The notes beneath the pieces were generated by a model, which saw nothing but the letters and a program-made list of their open reading frames with translations, made no database searches and was not told where the DNA came from. Positions 36,301-53,560 of a stretch of 64,000 nt of DNA are shown here, piece after piece (position 1 is the first letter of the stretch; each line of letters begins with the position of its first letter). This stretch comes from Halichondria panicea (taxonomy: Eukaryota > Porifera > Demospongiae > Suberitida > Halichondriidae), in NCBI RefSeq assembly GCF_963675165.1, contig NC_087384.1:6007182-6071181 (forward strand), read 5' to 3'. Position numbers and translations under genes: made by a program.

Positions 36301-37535
36301 GGGCCCTTCTCGAGATGTTGGTAAAGCTGAAGAAAGGGGAGATTGCTGACAACGTCTGTCATTACATAAAGGTGAGTGTTTGTGTGCATGTGCCTAAATT
36401 TGTACTTCGAGCCAAACCTTACATCAATTGTGTGAGTGCACTGTATGTATGTCTAGCCCCTAGACTGTTTCGTGTTCGACATAGCTAGACTCGTAATTAG
36501 GCCTTACAACTGTAAAAATGTAGTTAACTAGTATGAAATTTAAAAATCAATAATACCCCTCGACGAACAAGCTGTAGGTGAGGGTATGAAAAATGTTGTG
36601 ATCTTTGACCTTTTGGACTAAGTTAACGCTTTCAAACGCATTACTTACAAGCTTAATTACTATTGATGTGTTTTCAGGCAATTCTTAGAGTTAGCATTGT
36701 GTGTGTTTATTAACTAACGCATTATTTTTGAGTCGAGGAACCTCTGCTACTACACACACTACAAGAATCTTTGCAAAATCAAAAATCAAAGTTGAGGGTA
36801 GTTGGCATAAAATTTATGGGCATAGTTAAGCATTCCTTATAATTGATTGACCACAGATAACACTGTGAGTAATGTTGCGATTCCATGTAAAGCGTACACA
36901 CCATAATGTATAATTTAGGGAACACTCATGCAACACCTCTGTTCTTTGTTCATTAGTGCTCAGCGAGATTGTGTATTTTGACTGTATTATCTAATTCAAT
37001 ACAGGAAATTCCCACCACATCTGTTGAAGAGGGATCACTTCGAGGGATTTCTGTGACACGAGGGCAGCAACACATTACTGAACAAGCAGTTCTGTCACCT
37101 ACCACCGAAGTAGTAGGCCTCTCGAGAAAGCGATTAGTAAGAAGCGGAAGTGGGCGTGGGGACGAGGCTACAGAAGTAGATGCCCTACTATCAAGCAATG
37201 GATTGACCTGCACAGACGGGAATAAGGAGTGCAAAGATGACCATATATTAAATATTTCAGAGCAGCTGGAAAAGTGTGAGCTAGTAGCAACGCGGCTGGG
37301 ATTAACGCCAGCTGAGATTGAAGCCATCGAATATAATAATCGGACCATAGAAATGATGAGATATAAAACTCTTAAGAAATGGAAATGTAAGGCTCTACTC
37401 AGTGGAACAGCTACATATCGAGTTCTACTACAAGCTTTGTTGGATTGTGGCTGCAATGACCAAGCAAAGCAAGTGTGCTCACTGCTCAAGGAATCACTAG
37501 AATGTCAACATAAAGTTATTAAAATAGATAATTAG
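30379..37535 (+). pseudogene. Multi-Death-domain Roc/COR-like GTPase, copy B (frameshifted)
   Basis: The exon layout matches copy A: 30379-30706, 30762-30824, 31120-31475, 32421-34969, 35063-35209, about 35454-35596, 36022-36371 and 37005-37535. Exons 1-3 are intact; exon 3 lost 9 bases at its end but kept its phase. Exon 4 is open through the P-loop (GEAGVGKT), DSGGQPH and COR-like region until an extra C at about 34549 (TATCCTGATTC against TATCTGATTC in A and C) shifts the frame and gives a stop at 34584-34586, about 707 residues after MSVARG. Exon 6 has a 1-base loss (CACACGTAGG) that also makes a stop, but it is phase-symmetric and could be skipped. The result is either a truncated Death-Death-Death-GTPase-COR protein without the two C-terminal Death domains, or a pseudogene; a sequencing error at 34549 is possible. 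Confidence 0.75.
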
Positions 37536-37731
37536 ACTCCAAAACGTTATATTGTGTGTTGTGTGTGTTTGTTTGTTTTGCTTAAAATTAATGTTGTAAG
37601 CCAATATTCAATAAGGAAAAGGTCAGCTATTGTAAAAGTCAAAAACTGTAAAAAAAAATCGTAAACAAAAAAGCATTGCAAATAGTGGGAGGGGCTACCT
37701 TGCAAAAATAATACCATTCCCAGATCAGAGA

Positions 37732-40487
<2,756 letters not shown>

Positions 40488-40499
40488 GTCAGTACAGCT

Positions 40500-41539
40500 G
40501 CATGCAGTGTGTAGGACTATGAATGTAATAATAGGTAAACCATCCTTGGCCTCAGGTTTCGCCCTCGGCCTCGGAGGTTTACTGCCATAAATTTTAATGT
40601 ATAGTGGACAATAAGTATAACTTATAAACACACTGTTTTGGAGGTGTCTTAGTATGGGATTTAGAAGCCCAAAGGCACCACTGCTTTAGTATCCCGAGCA
40701 TAGTGAGGGTACTACAAGTGCCTGAGAGCTTCTAAATCACATTATAGACAGCGAAAACAGTGTCTATTAACCCACGCATCAAACGCTCTCAGTGCATGAA
40801 TATAACTCTTTTGTGCATTTTGTACCGAGTGAAGAATCACAAAAGCTAGCCGAAATATCCCTCTCGGCAAGTTTAGGCCAGGAAATGTTGAACTGAAGCT
40901 TCTATCTATTTATACGAATGAATGGGCAGGGCGACACAAAGAAAAATATTGACTACAGTCAAGTGAGTTGCAGCTAGCCGTCACTTTGTAGAGAGATCGA
41001 GCGAGTTTGTAGGTACTTATTGTCTCTTGAGTTTTAGCTTTCTTCTGTTTTATGAAGTTTTACAAGCTTAGCTATATCTCTTCGTGTCGCCCTCTGGAAG
41101 GTATTTATCTACATCTACAAGCCTTGAATGAAAGCTGCACTGAAGTACTTACTGCTCATACAAAATGCTGACTAAAATAGTGTTATACTAGCAGCTTTGA
41201 TTTTATCTTGTCTCTCATGCATATTTATAAATTATTCATACAAATATATACAGCAGACTTCTTTTGTCCTGCAAGGAGAGAAAAAAGCTAGCCAAAAAAA
41301 CTCATGAATATTCATGAGCAATCACTTGGTGATGACGCCTTCCTGTACAAATTGCAATGTAAAACGCTGATGTCAGCACTTTACTAAACAATCACATGAT
41401 CATTCACATTTAAATGGCCCAAATGAGTAGTGATACAGACAGAGCTAGAGCTAGAGGGTACCCGTATGTGAAGTAAGTTGATCAGTCAATCACAAAGTGC
41501 TCCAGCATTTAAAGCATAATTATTGTTATTTCTCTATAG
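40500..41539. other. Junction spacer, repeat-like, no gene seen
   Basis: DNA with no counterpart in copy A begins here. It contains small inverted pairs (GATTTAGAAGC at about 40659 against GCTTCTAAATC at about 40727) and a GCCCTCGGCCTCGG block, suggesting an old transposable element. It should hold the unseen first exon and promoter of Death/GTPase copy C, but no start could be assigned. Confidence 0.4.
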
Positions 41540-44500
41540 CCCAAACTCTCTTAAAAATGTGTACACAGCTCTATTTAAAGTAGCTGATCAATGGTTTAAT
41601 CTTGGCCTTCAACTTGACGTTGACTCAAATGACCTAAAAAGGATTCACAGCACGCTCCAAAACAATACAGAGAAACTGCGTGAGATGCTCACTGTGAGGT
41701 TAGCCCAAGGAGATTTGACTTGGGATCAAATTACAGAGGCTCTAGAAAATCGTACTATTGGCCAACAAGTTATTGCCAATGAAATAAGAAGTAAACATAT
41801 CACACCAGTAGAGAGAGGTAAATAGTGCAACTATACTACAATGTATATATACAAATCAATGGTGCAAGCTGCGCTGTGCTAATGTGCCTCTTGGGAAGAG
41901 GTCATTGTATTTTGTATAATTATCACGAATCACGAAATAAATGTTTGCATTTGCAATAATTAAACCACAATTTAGAGCAACAAGTAACGTAGCTTAATGA
42001 TAAAAGTTAAATAGTGCAAACAGATGATGCTATAAAAGATTCTGAAAAGACTAGAGCAGCCTTCAGTTTGCAAATCCACGAATTAAAATCCAAGAGAGCT
42101 AGAAAGAAGCCTGCATGTAGAATAATTACATGCATGTTAGTTTTAGTTCATAGGGTTATATCTCACAGAGGGTACATACATAGTGATGAATTATGTGATC
42201 TCAAATTAACGGACAGTCCCGGGACAGTTGCCTTTGCACCTATGTATATATACAAGAGTTCATTATATCAGATAGCTATTCGTTACAACAATGTCATGAT
42301 CTTATACAGCACCGGCTACTGGGCACACTGTAGGATCATCGGCTCAATTTTTTCAGCAGCTGATGGATAAATATCAGCTCACTACTGCCCAAATCGATCG
42401 TGAAATCCAACAGGAAGATGTACCAATTTTGGCTGCTTACTTTGATAATGTGGATCACTATATTGATGCGATGGAATTATCACGTAGCGAGCGAAGTGAT
42501 GTTCGGTTGAAAGGTAACCACCACCTAGCTATGATCGAGTGTTTGAAAATCTGGAGAAGTAAGAACCCCTCACAAGCGACATTCAGGGCCCTTCTGGATA
42601 TGCTAGTTAAGCTGAAGAAATGGGCGATTGCTGCCCGAGTCTGTCAGTACTTAAAGGTGGGGGTTTTGTGTGTACCATAATTTGTGTACGTCAAGCTATT
42701 TTGAATTAGCACCAATTAAACCTTACTAACGTTGTGATTTATAATTAATGCCCATAGTCTTATCGTGTATGTGTGAGTGCACTCTGTGTGTTGACACATT
42801 ATTGTGCACTCGATTGCATATTGGGAACTGATAAGCACTCACTTAGTAACCAACAGTTCAGGTTTGCTTCATTCCATGATGTTTTTCCTCATAATAATTT
42901 ATTATAGGAAGCACAGCTGCAGGAAACGCTAAACCAGCAATTACAAAATAAGAAAACATTCGACGATGCTCTAAGAGATGGAATAGTAACTGTGAAAATA
43001 ACTAATGCTCTAATTCAAGGAGAAGCAGGTGTTGGAAAAACATGTACCAAGCGCATTCTTTGTAATCAGGGCCCTGCCAGCTCTAGAGATAGCACTCCTC
43101 TTGCTGATATTTCTGTTCATGTTAGAGATGTAACTGATGTCAAGGTCCATTCTCAAAACAAAAAATGGAAGGAAGTAAATGAGGAAAAACTACAAGACAT
43201 TGTTCAAGCTATGATTTCAGGCGTAATTAGAGAAATGCAAAGAAAAAATCCCCCAATACACGAAAATGTAGCAACAATAATTGAAGATCCAGCTGGTACT
43301 AGCGAACCGAGTCAAAATCCAACTCTACCAGAATTGTTAGAGAATACTGAAAAATCTACCACAGCATTGCCACAGGCTGAACTGGAGTCACTGATTGATA
43401 ATCTTCGTGATAAAGTAGTTGATTCACGTCATCCAAGCTCACAAGATGCACAGGAAATTCTAGGCTCCAACTGGATCTATTTTATCGACAGTGGTGGCCA
43501 GCCTCACTTTCACAATCTTTTACCACATTTTGTACATGGCATTAGCATTGCTTTGTTTACTCTGAAGCTTTCTGAACGATTGGACTCTCATTCTATAGTT
43601 GAGTATTACGAAAACGACAAACTGATTTCAACTCCATACCAATCACCTCTTACAACTATTGATACCCTCAAGTGTCTCGTCCGCTCAATGCAATCTCATA
43701 CTATCAATGGCGAAAAACCTACTCTTGTCATTGTAGGTACCTTTCTGGACGAAACAAAGAAAAGTTCTGAAACTGTACAAGAAAAGAATGAACGTCTACT
43801 TAAAAATTTTTCGCTAGAATTTACAGACCAGCTTGTCTTCTATAATGAAGCTGAGAACAAATTAATATTTTCTCTGAATGGAAAGGATCCAGGTGCTCAT
43901 GAAGAAAGAATTGCTGAAATGATCAGATCTGTCGTCGAAGATTCTCCTTCTAAAGTTATTGAAATGCCAATTCGATGGTACGTGCTGGAGATATCGTTAA
44001 AAGAAATGTCAAGTCGTCTGAACAGAAAAGTGTTGAGCAAGCAACAGTGTCTGGAAGTTGCAAAGAAAATACATATCGAAGAAGATGCACTTGTGGAGGC
44101 TTTGAAATTCTTTCACGAACAACATATTTTTCACTACTATGTAGATATCTTGCCTAACGTTGTCTTCACTAGCCCTCAAGTTCTCCTGGACAAGCTGACA
44201 GAATTGGTCAAGGAAGCATACGATAAAAGGATTAAATCAACCACTACTGGACAGGCTCAAGTTTCCAAAGGAAAATGGCAGAAATTTCAAAATAAGGGAA
44301 TTATAACGCTAGAGTTTGTTAAATACTTTTCAAAGCACTACGTGGAAGGGTTGTTTTCTCCACCCGACCTCCTCAAAATATTCATGAGTCATCTCATTCT
44401 AACACCATTTTCGCCTACATATTCTGAAATAGATTTCACATCACGTACGGCTCAGTACTTCATGCCCTCACTTTTGGATATGCTTCCACAAGACAAATTA

Positions 44501-47500
44501 ATGGAATATCGTGTTGTGTCTGTTTTAGCGAGTCCGTTGTTAATTAGATTCCCTAATGGTTGGCCACGTGCAGGAGTGTTTTGTTGCCTTCAAGTTTATC
44601 TGATTCATCAGTTGGGTTGGAAGCTTCTGCTTTTTAGGGGAAATCCGAAACTAATTGCTCAGAATTGTGTAATGTTGTCTCCTCCAGGCAGTAGTTGCCG
44701 GGTTACTCTGATCGACTCTTTTTCGATTGTTGAAGTACACGTGAATGGAGGCAAAGATGTTTGTTCTGCAATGTGTCCAATAATTTGCAATCAAATTGAA
44801 ACCGGAATACGTGCTTCTTGTCGAACACTTCGATACAGTGAGGATCAGCTGCAGTTAGCTTTTTTCTGTCCTTGTACACTTTCTTCTTTACCACATTCTG
44901 CGGAGGTTTCTCGTTTCCATGCCGCAGTACTCTTGAAGGACGGCAATCTAAGATGCACTTTTGATGAGAGTATCATATCGGAGGTCCAGTCTGAAGAAAT
45001 GATCTGGCTCCAAAATACAGGTGTGTAAGCATTATAATTGTATCTGCATATAACACATCGTCTATGCTAATTATACAACAATGTGTATTTATTTCATGTT
45101 CTTATACATGCAGCACCGGCTACTGGGCACACTGTAGGATCATCTTCTCAACCAGTGGGCACAGTTTTTCAACAGCTGATGGACAAATATCAGCTCAGTA
45201 CTACTGCCCAAGCCAGTGAGCCGAAAAAAGAAGATCCTTCGTCTTCGTCACCTCCACCAGGTGTAGTAAATCAGTATGGATGCGTTTCTGTTCAGTATTC
45301 TAGCCGCAGGCTTGCTAAGCTTTATTTGGAGCTTATAGTAACCAGCTCAACCTTAGAATTCGGGATATGGAAGGCAGCTTCAGTGCTGGGCGGGGATGCT
45401 AAATTGGGACGTACGGTCCCAGCTACATGTACAGTATAATTATAGCCTATTATATACATGTGTGTATGCCAGTTGCAACAATGTCCTGTTCTTATACAGC
45501 ACCGGCTACTGGGCACACTGTAGGATCATCTGCCCAACCAGTGAGTGCACGGCTGATGGACAAATATCAGCTCAGTACTACTGCCCAAGCCAGTGAGCCG
45601 AAAAAAGAAGATCCTTTGTCTTCCTTGCCTCCACCAGGTGTAGTAAATCAGCATGGATGCATAAAGCTTTTCTGTTTAACGTTTTAATATTCTAGCCGTA
45701 GTTCCAAGCTTCCTAACTTTATTGGAGCTTATAGTAACCCAGCTACATATATGAAAGGTGAATAGCAGTTTCAGTGCCATACGGGGGTGCTAAATTGGGA
45801 CAGTCCCGGCTACATGTATGTATTAAATATCGTATAGCGTGAAATTTTCAAGGGGCTTAATTTTCGCTGTTTTCGTGGGTTAACAATCCTACATAAAAAA
45901 TGAATTCCACAAAAATTCGCTATAATGTGAAAAGATTAAAGGCGTGGCTTTCGGTAAGCTGTCCAACCCACAAGAGTGCCTTGAAAATTTCGCGCTATAT
46001 ATACGGTATAGGGCCTATTGTATATATGCCAGTTGTAACAATGTCATGTTCTCATACAGCATTGGCTACTGGGCACACTTCTGCTCAATCAGCGAATGCA
46101 GTTCTTCAACAGCTGATGGACAAATATCAGCTCACTAATTCACAAGTCAACCATGAAATCCTGCAAAAAGACGTGCCATATTTGGCTGCCTGGTTTGATA
46201 ATGTGGAGCTCTATGTCGATGCGATGGAATTATCACCTAGCGAGCAAAGTGATGTTTTGATGAAAAAATTGGACAGTAACCACCTAGCCATGATCAAGTG
46301 CTTGAATATCTGGAAAAGAAGGAAGCTTTCACAAGCGACATTCAGGGCCCTTCTGGAGATGTTAGTAAAGCTGAAGAAAGAGGCGATTGCTGACGACATC
46401 TGTCAGTATATAAAGGTGAGTGTTTGCGTGTGCCTGAATTTGTACGTCGAGCTATTTTACCAAACCTTACATTAATTGTGTGAGTGCACTGTATGTCTGT
46501 CTAGCCCCTAGACTGTTTCGTGTTCGACTCGTAATTATGTTTAGTGATACGCGAGGTAGTTCTCAACTGTGCCCTTGATGGCCTTACAACTGGTAGCTTA
46601 GTATGAACCCTAAAACTCAGTGATACCCCTCGACAAACAAGCTGTAAGTGAGGGTATGAAAAATGTTGTGATCTTTGGACTAAGTTAACGCTTTTGAAAC
46701 GCATACTTACAAGCATTAATAACCTTCAATGGTGTTTTCAGGCAATTCTTGAGGTTAGCATTGTGTGAGTAACTAACGCATTTGAGTCGAAGAACCTCTG
46801 CTACTAGCTATACACACTACAAGAATCTTTGCAAAATCAAAAAGTTAAGGGCTGTGAGTAATGTTGCGATTCCACGCGTACACACCATAATGTACACACC
46901 ATAATGTATAATTTAGGGTACACTCATGCAACACCAGTTCATTAGTGCTCAGAGATTGTGTATTTTGACTGTATTATCTGAACTTTCATTCAATACAGGA
47001 AATTCCCACCACATCTGTTGAAGAGGGAGAGATGCAATCACTTCGAGGGATATCCATGCCGCGAGGGCAGGAACACACTACTGAACAAGCAGTTCCGTCA
47101 CATACCACCGAAGTAGCAGGCCTCTCGAGAAAGCGATTAGTAAGGAGCGGAAGTGGGCGTGGGGACGAGGCTACAAAAGTAGATGCCCTACTATCAAGCA
47201 ATGGATTGACTTGCACAGACGGGAATAAGGAGTGCAAAGATGACCATATATTAAATATTTCAATGCAGCTGGAACAATGGGAGCTAGTAGCAACGTGGCT
47301 AGGATTAACGGCAGCTGAGAGAGAAGCCATCAAGGGTAACAATCAGACCATAGAAATGATGAGATATAACACTCTTAAGAAATGGAAATCTAAGGCTCTA
47401 CTCAGTGGAACAGCTACGTATCGAGTTCTACTACAAGCTTTGTTGGATTGTGGCTGCAATGACCAAGCTAAGCGAGCGTGCTCACTACTCAAGAAATCAC

Positions 47501-47538
47501 TAGAATGTCAACATAAAATTATTAAAATAGAGAATTAG
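41540..47538 (+). CDS. Multi-Death-domain Roc/COR-like GTPase, copy C (rearranged 5' end)
   Basis: Exons 41540-41817, 42310-42656, 42908-45020, 45114-45260, 45500-45637, 46060-46415 and 46999-47538 have continuous phases. The first encodes a Death domain (VYTALFKVADQWFNLGLQLD...) not close to exon 1 of copies A and B; its upstream exon was not found. The second is the usual MDKYQLTTAQ Death domain. The large exon starts with EAQLQETLNQQLQNKK and lacks Death domain 3; it then carries GEAGVGKT, DSGGQPH, VGTFLDE and the COR-like region, all open. The linker exons and the two C-terminal Death domains follow as in copy A. The region between GTPase motifs G1 and G3 differs most from copies A and B. 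Same inferred role as copy A; it looks functional. Confidence 0.75.
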
Positions 47539-47689
47539 ACCCCAACATTATTATGTGCGTGTTTATTAATTTTCATTAACCCATATTCAATAAGGAAAAG
47601 GTCAGCTATTGTAAAAGTCAAAAACTGTAAAAAAGTACATTGCAAATAGTGGGAGGGGCTACCTTGCAAATTAATTCCCAGATTGGAGA

Positions 47690-49981
<2,292 letters not shown>

Positions 49982-50216
49982 ACTGCTGCAGTGTGTACAT
50001 GTAGTACCACCTGACTGAATTAATATTTGCCGATTCTATATACCAGTGGCGGATCCAGGAATGTTGTGAAGGGTTACAAAAATGAAAACAGTTAAAATGT
50101 TACTAAAAAAAAGGTCATCACTTTTCCTAAGCAATAAGCATGCACTGCATGTAGGCACATTTACCATTACCATATTAAATCACTATACTGTTTTCTCCCC
50201 TCCACCCCATGCACAG

Positions 50217-50356
50217 ATGAGAGACATCTGACTGACCCTCTCCAACAAGATCGGAGAGGCTGGTATGGCCGGGGGGATGTTCTCACGGCTAGAGGCTCAG
50301 TTCAGAGCTCAGCAGGTGGCAAGGACTCTACAGCAGGGACAGCACTCCAGAAACAT
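50217..50356 (+). pseudogene. SANBR: SANBR exon 15 remnant, copy C
   Basis: Corresponds to exon 15 of copy A (18069-18237) with acceptor and donor kept, but 29 bases are missing near its start (140 against 169 bases), which shifts the frame. Confidence 0.75.
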
Positions 50357-51062
50357 GTGAGTATACTAGTGTACAGAGGAGTAGGAAAATGTTTTTGTAA
50401 GGGGGTGCTGGAAATTTTGGCATTCTACATTCCCGGAGATTAAATCTGAGCAAATTTGGTATAAAATTATCAGTATTAAAATTTAATTCTACGTGAGTTC
50501 TGCTATATACTATAGAATCTGTTAAGTATACAATAAAAAAAGATTGCATTGTGTCATTGTACTTTGGAGGAATGTTTCAGTGAAGAAAACGAACGTTCGG
50601 CAGTTAGACAGCATGTCTATTTTAGGATCCAATTACACTTGATCTATAGTCTAGCTACCCTCTTTAGTAGCTGTTCATGGAAACTTAAAATGAGAGAAGA
50701 CTTGCTTGTTTACTTGCCATTGCAGATTTGCAATATGCTTGCTCTTTATAAGAGATATCTACGATGTGGTTCATCTAGCTGACCTTTGTACTGTGTACGT
50801 AACTATGCTAGTATAGCTAGCTCAGTAACTAATATATACTGAGCTAGCTAGCTACTATAGCTCGACTTCTAGGTAGCTGCTATATCAAGCTAGCTAGCTT
50901 CATGGAGCAAGTAGGTAAGGTAGCTTGAGATAAGGGGGTGCTCCAGCACTTTGAGCACCCGTGCTTCCTACGCCACTGGTGTAGCAAGTATTCCATCGCA
51001 TACTATACATGTTCTGTTTGTTAATTAACCTGAGGCCGCGTCGACTCAGATTATAGTAGTGC

Positions 51063-51065
51063 ATG

Positions 51066-51105
<40 letters not shown>

Positions 51106-51240
51106 GTTCTGAGCCTGCGCTCACCTGGATGCAATAGCGCTGTGTTTGTACCATGGCTAGCCTCAACACAACAAGGTAGATCACGTTTTTTTTGTTAAAG
51201 CTTCGTTGTCGAATAAAAATGAGCAAAAGCTAAGAACTTG
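51063..51240. repeat. (TGTC)n plus dispersed repeat
   Basis: About ten TGTC units followed by CACCTGGATGCAATAGCGCT...AAAGCTTCGTTGTCGAATAAAA, the same family as 16890-17160 in SANBR-A. Confidence 0.65.
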
Positions 51241-51500
51241 AACCTGCACGTTGGGCTTATACATGTACACGCGGCTTTGACTCGAAGCGGTAGACTAAAA
51301 TTAACGACTAGACTTGACAAGTATAATATAGAGTGCAGTCACTTGCAGACCACACGTAATAAGTAAATGTCACACTGACATCGCACCCACGGAAAATGAC
51401 GTCAAAAGGGCCATAGGTTTTTTTAGGGAAGGCTCCTTGCCTTGCTCAGCACCTATACCTACTACCACTTTTTAGATCCGCCACCGATCTCTTTCTCCAG

Positions 51501-51531
51501 GCCTCAGGGGTCCGGTAGAAGACACTTTTAA
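51501..51531 (+). pseudogene. SANBR: SANBR exon 16 remnant, copy C
   Basis: The last exon is recognisable (CAGGGGTCCGGTAGAAGACA then CTTTTAA) after a CTCCAG acceptor, as in copy A at 19590-19620. It marks the right end of copy C. Confidence 0.7.
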
Positions 51532-51787
51532 TAAGACAGACTTGATCTATGAACAATTTTTTTGTGTGTGTTCGCAAATGCATGCATATGAATGATTGAC
51601 ACAAGGAACGATTAATTATACAAGAGAGGTCACACTGGTGTTGATTCATTTGCTGACTGCATGGGTACATAATATGTAAATTATACTTTAGTGCATGCAT
51701 GTATAGGGGATCGATCGATTACTTCAACATGGTACAACAATTAATATAGGTGTGTGTGTTGCGGGTGGATTTACCATTAGGATATTA

Positions 51788-52062
51788 CAGTAGAACCTCG
51801 ATTATCCGGCTTGGCAGTTTTCTTTTTAAGATTAAATAATTCAGAAAATGGGCGTGTCCCTCAAATGCGCACGCGCGTTGCAGCTGTTACCATGGAGATA
51901 TGCATGCTTATTTTCTGCGCATGCGCAGAAAACCATGTGGCACTGCTGTTTATCAATAAAGTGGGTGGATCAAGGCGTGGTTTATCTATTCGATTATCCG
52001 GCATATTCACTTATCTGGCCTGCTTCTGGAACCAAGGTGTCCGGATAATCGATGTTCTACTG
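51788..52062. mobile_element. Pogo/Tigger-type MITE
   Basis: Inverted ends CAGTAGAACCTCGATTATCC at 51788 and CCGGATAATCGATGTTCTACTG ending at 52062, flanked by TA on both sides. 275 bp with no transposase. This is the classical pogo/Tigger terminal sequence. Confidence 0.85.
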
Positions 52063-52549
52063 TATTACTGCATGCGTGCATCTCCTTATGAGCTAAATTA
52101 TATTATGTCACACCATTTGATGGTCAGCAGATGATAAACTCGGGAGACTACCTAGAGTCTCCCCATGCATGCAAATATAAAAGCCCCATGTAGACTCACT
52201 GATGAATTAAATTAATTTAAAGTTGTGCACTGTCAACACAAACGCTGCTACCTGGAAATCCCCAGGGTATTTCCAGGGGTATTTCATGTGCTCCTACATG
52301 AATTTCGTTGACACTCTGAAAGTGCTGCTTTAGGCGCATGCTTGTCATATACCTCCTCTGCAAGGTGGTCTATCAAGAGTCAGTATCATGAATAATTTTA
52401 TTAAAACTTGGAATGTGGAATTAATGAATAACCTCAGCTTTTTGCTGACACCCCGCACGCACAGTTATGGTGCACGGCACGCTGCGTCCCATGATAGTAT
52501 CATGAATGCACTCCTGCTGAATCCTGCATGAATCAGCCGCCCTTCCCGT

Positions 52550-52935
52550 CTGAGCAAGTCTGAACTTTTTGGCTAGGTCGAAATTCCCACCTAATCAATT
52601 AGATTAAGGATTGACAAGGAAATAACAAGAAGCGTATGCGTTCTATGCAGTGGGACGCACTAGCGCTAGTCGGCCTAACTATATAGCCTCAAATCCAGGC
52701 CGATTAAAATAGGTATATTTTAATCAATCAACATGGATTCAAGGCTAGCCTATCGCTAGTCAGTCGATTGACCTGGAGATAACTAGTGAGTCTAAAACAC
52801 TTCCTTTGACTCGCGGATGTCGTACCTCCTGTAGTCTCAGGTCCAGGCTGCGCTTACGTATGCGGTATTCATGGCCGATCGTGGGCGTGCACCTCCTGTG
52901 CGATTAATTACTGGTCTAAGAAATTCCTGGACTTC
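52550..52935. repeat. Dispersed repeat, member 1
   Basis: Starts GTCTGAGCAAGTCTGAACTT, continues TTTGGCTAGGTCGAAATTCC and ends near ATTCATGGCCGATC. A second member of the family is at 55900-56110. Probably a small DNA element; no coding capacity. Confidence 0.45.
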
Positions 52936-53004
52936 TAACACGAGTTTCAGATTTCTAAAAAAGTTATATATCACGTAACCCTAATTTACGGTGTCCTAGA
53001 ACTG

Positions 53005-53560
53005 AAGGGTCACCCGCCTCCGCCTACCGCCACAATTATTAAACGCTTGCGGTAGGCACGCGCAGTTATTCCTAATGCCCACGCATTAAATATTAAATGC
53101 ACACGGTTAAACAAAAACTGCCAACAAAGTTAATGTTCAGGTCAGTCTGCACAAGGTCAAAGGTCAATGAATCATGTCTGCATTCTAATTAACGCACGTA
53201 TTACTTCTGTTGAAATGGCCATTTGATGCAGGTGAGTTGGATTTGGTCTCACTATATATTATGCTAGTGATTCCTTTACACCCTTCAAGGTAGCTCTAAG
53301 ACCGAATATAACTCATTGCAGCGATATATAGTGGGCCAAGGAATACTTAGAATGCGGACATAATTCATTGACCTTTGACCTTGTGCACACTGACCTGAAC
53401 ATTTGTTGGCGGTTCTTTGTTTAACCGTGTGCATTTAATGTGCCTACCGCGAGCGCTTAGATTTAAGCACGCACGGTTAACAAAACTCTTGCGAGTGCTA
53501 AGAATTTAAGCCTGTGCGATTAATTGTGGCGGTAGGCAGAGGCGGGTGACCTTCTCGTCC
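53005..53560. mobile_element. Fold-back element with long inverted arms
   Basis: Left arm about 53005-53200 (GGGTCACCCGCCTCCGCCTA, GGTCAGTCTGCACAAGGTCA, AAGGTCAATGAATCATGTC) pairs with right arm about 53350-53560 (GACATAATTCATTGACCTTT, TTGTGCACACTGACCTGAAC, GGTAGGCAGAGGCGGGTGACC). About 150 bp of loop lies between. No frame of note; a non-autonomous fold-back transposon is likely. Confidence 0.75.

Larger units (their letters stand above)
50044..51490. mobile_element. hAT-like terminal sequences around SANBR-C debris
   Basis: CAGTGGCGGATCCAGGAATG at 50044 and TTTTTAGATCCGCCACCGAT near 51470-51489 look like the two ends of a hAT-type element; GTGGCGGATCCA-type ends are common in that superfamily. 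A GTGCTCCAGCACTTTGAGCA...GCCACTGG block at about 50938-50982 may be another end. Exon 15 debris lies between them, so this is a nested or composite arrangement. No transposase is seen. Confidence 0.4.

Noticed and set aside
51811-52134. Open frame of 107 residues
   Set aside because: It lies inside a 275 bp pogo-type MITE and has no recognisable domain.
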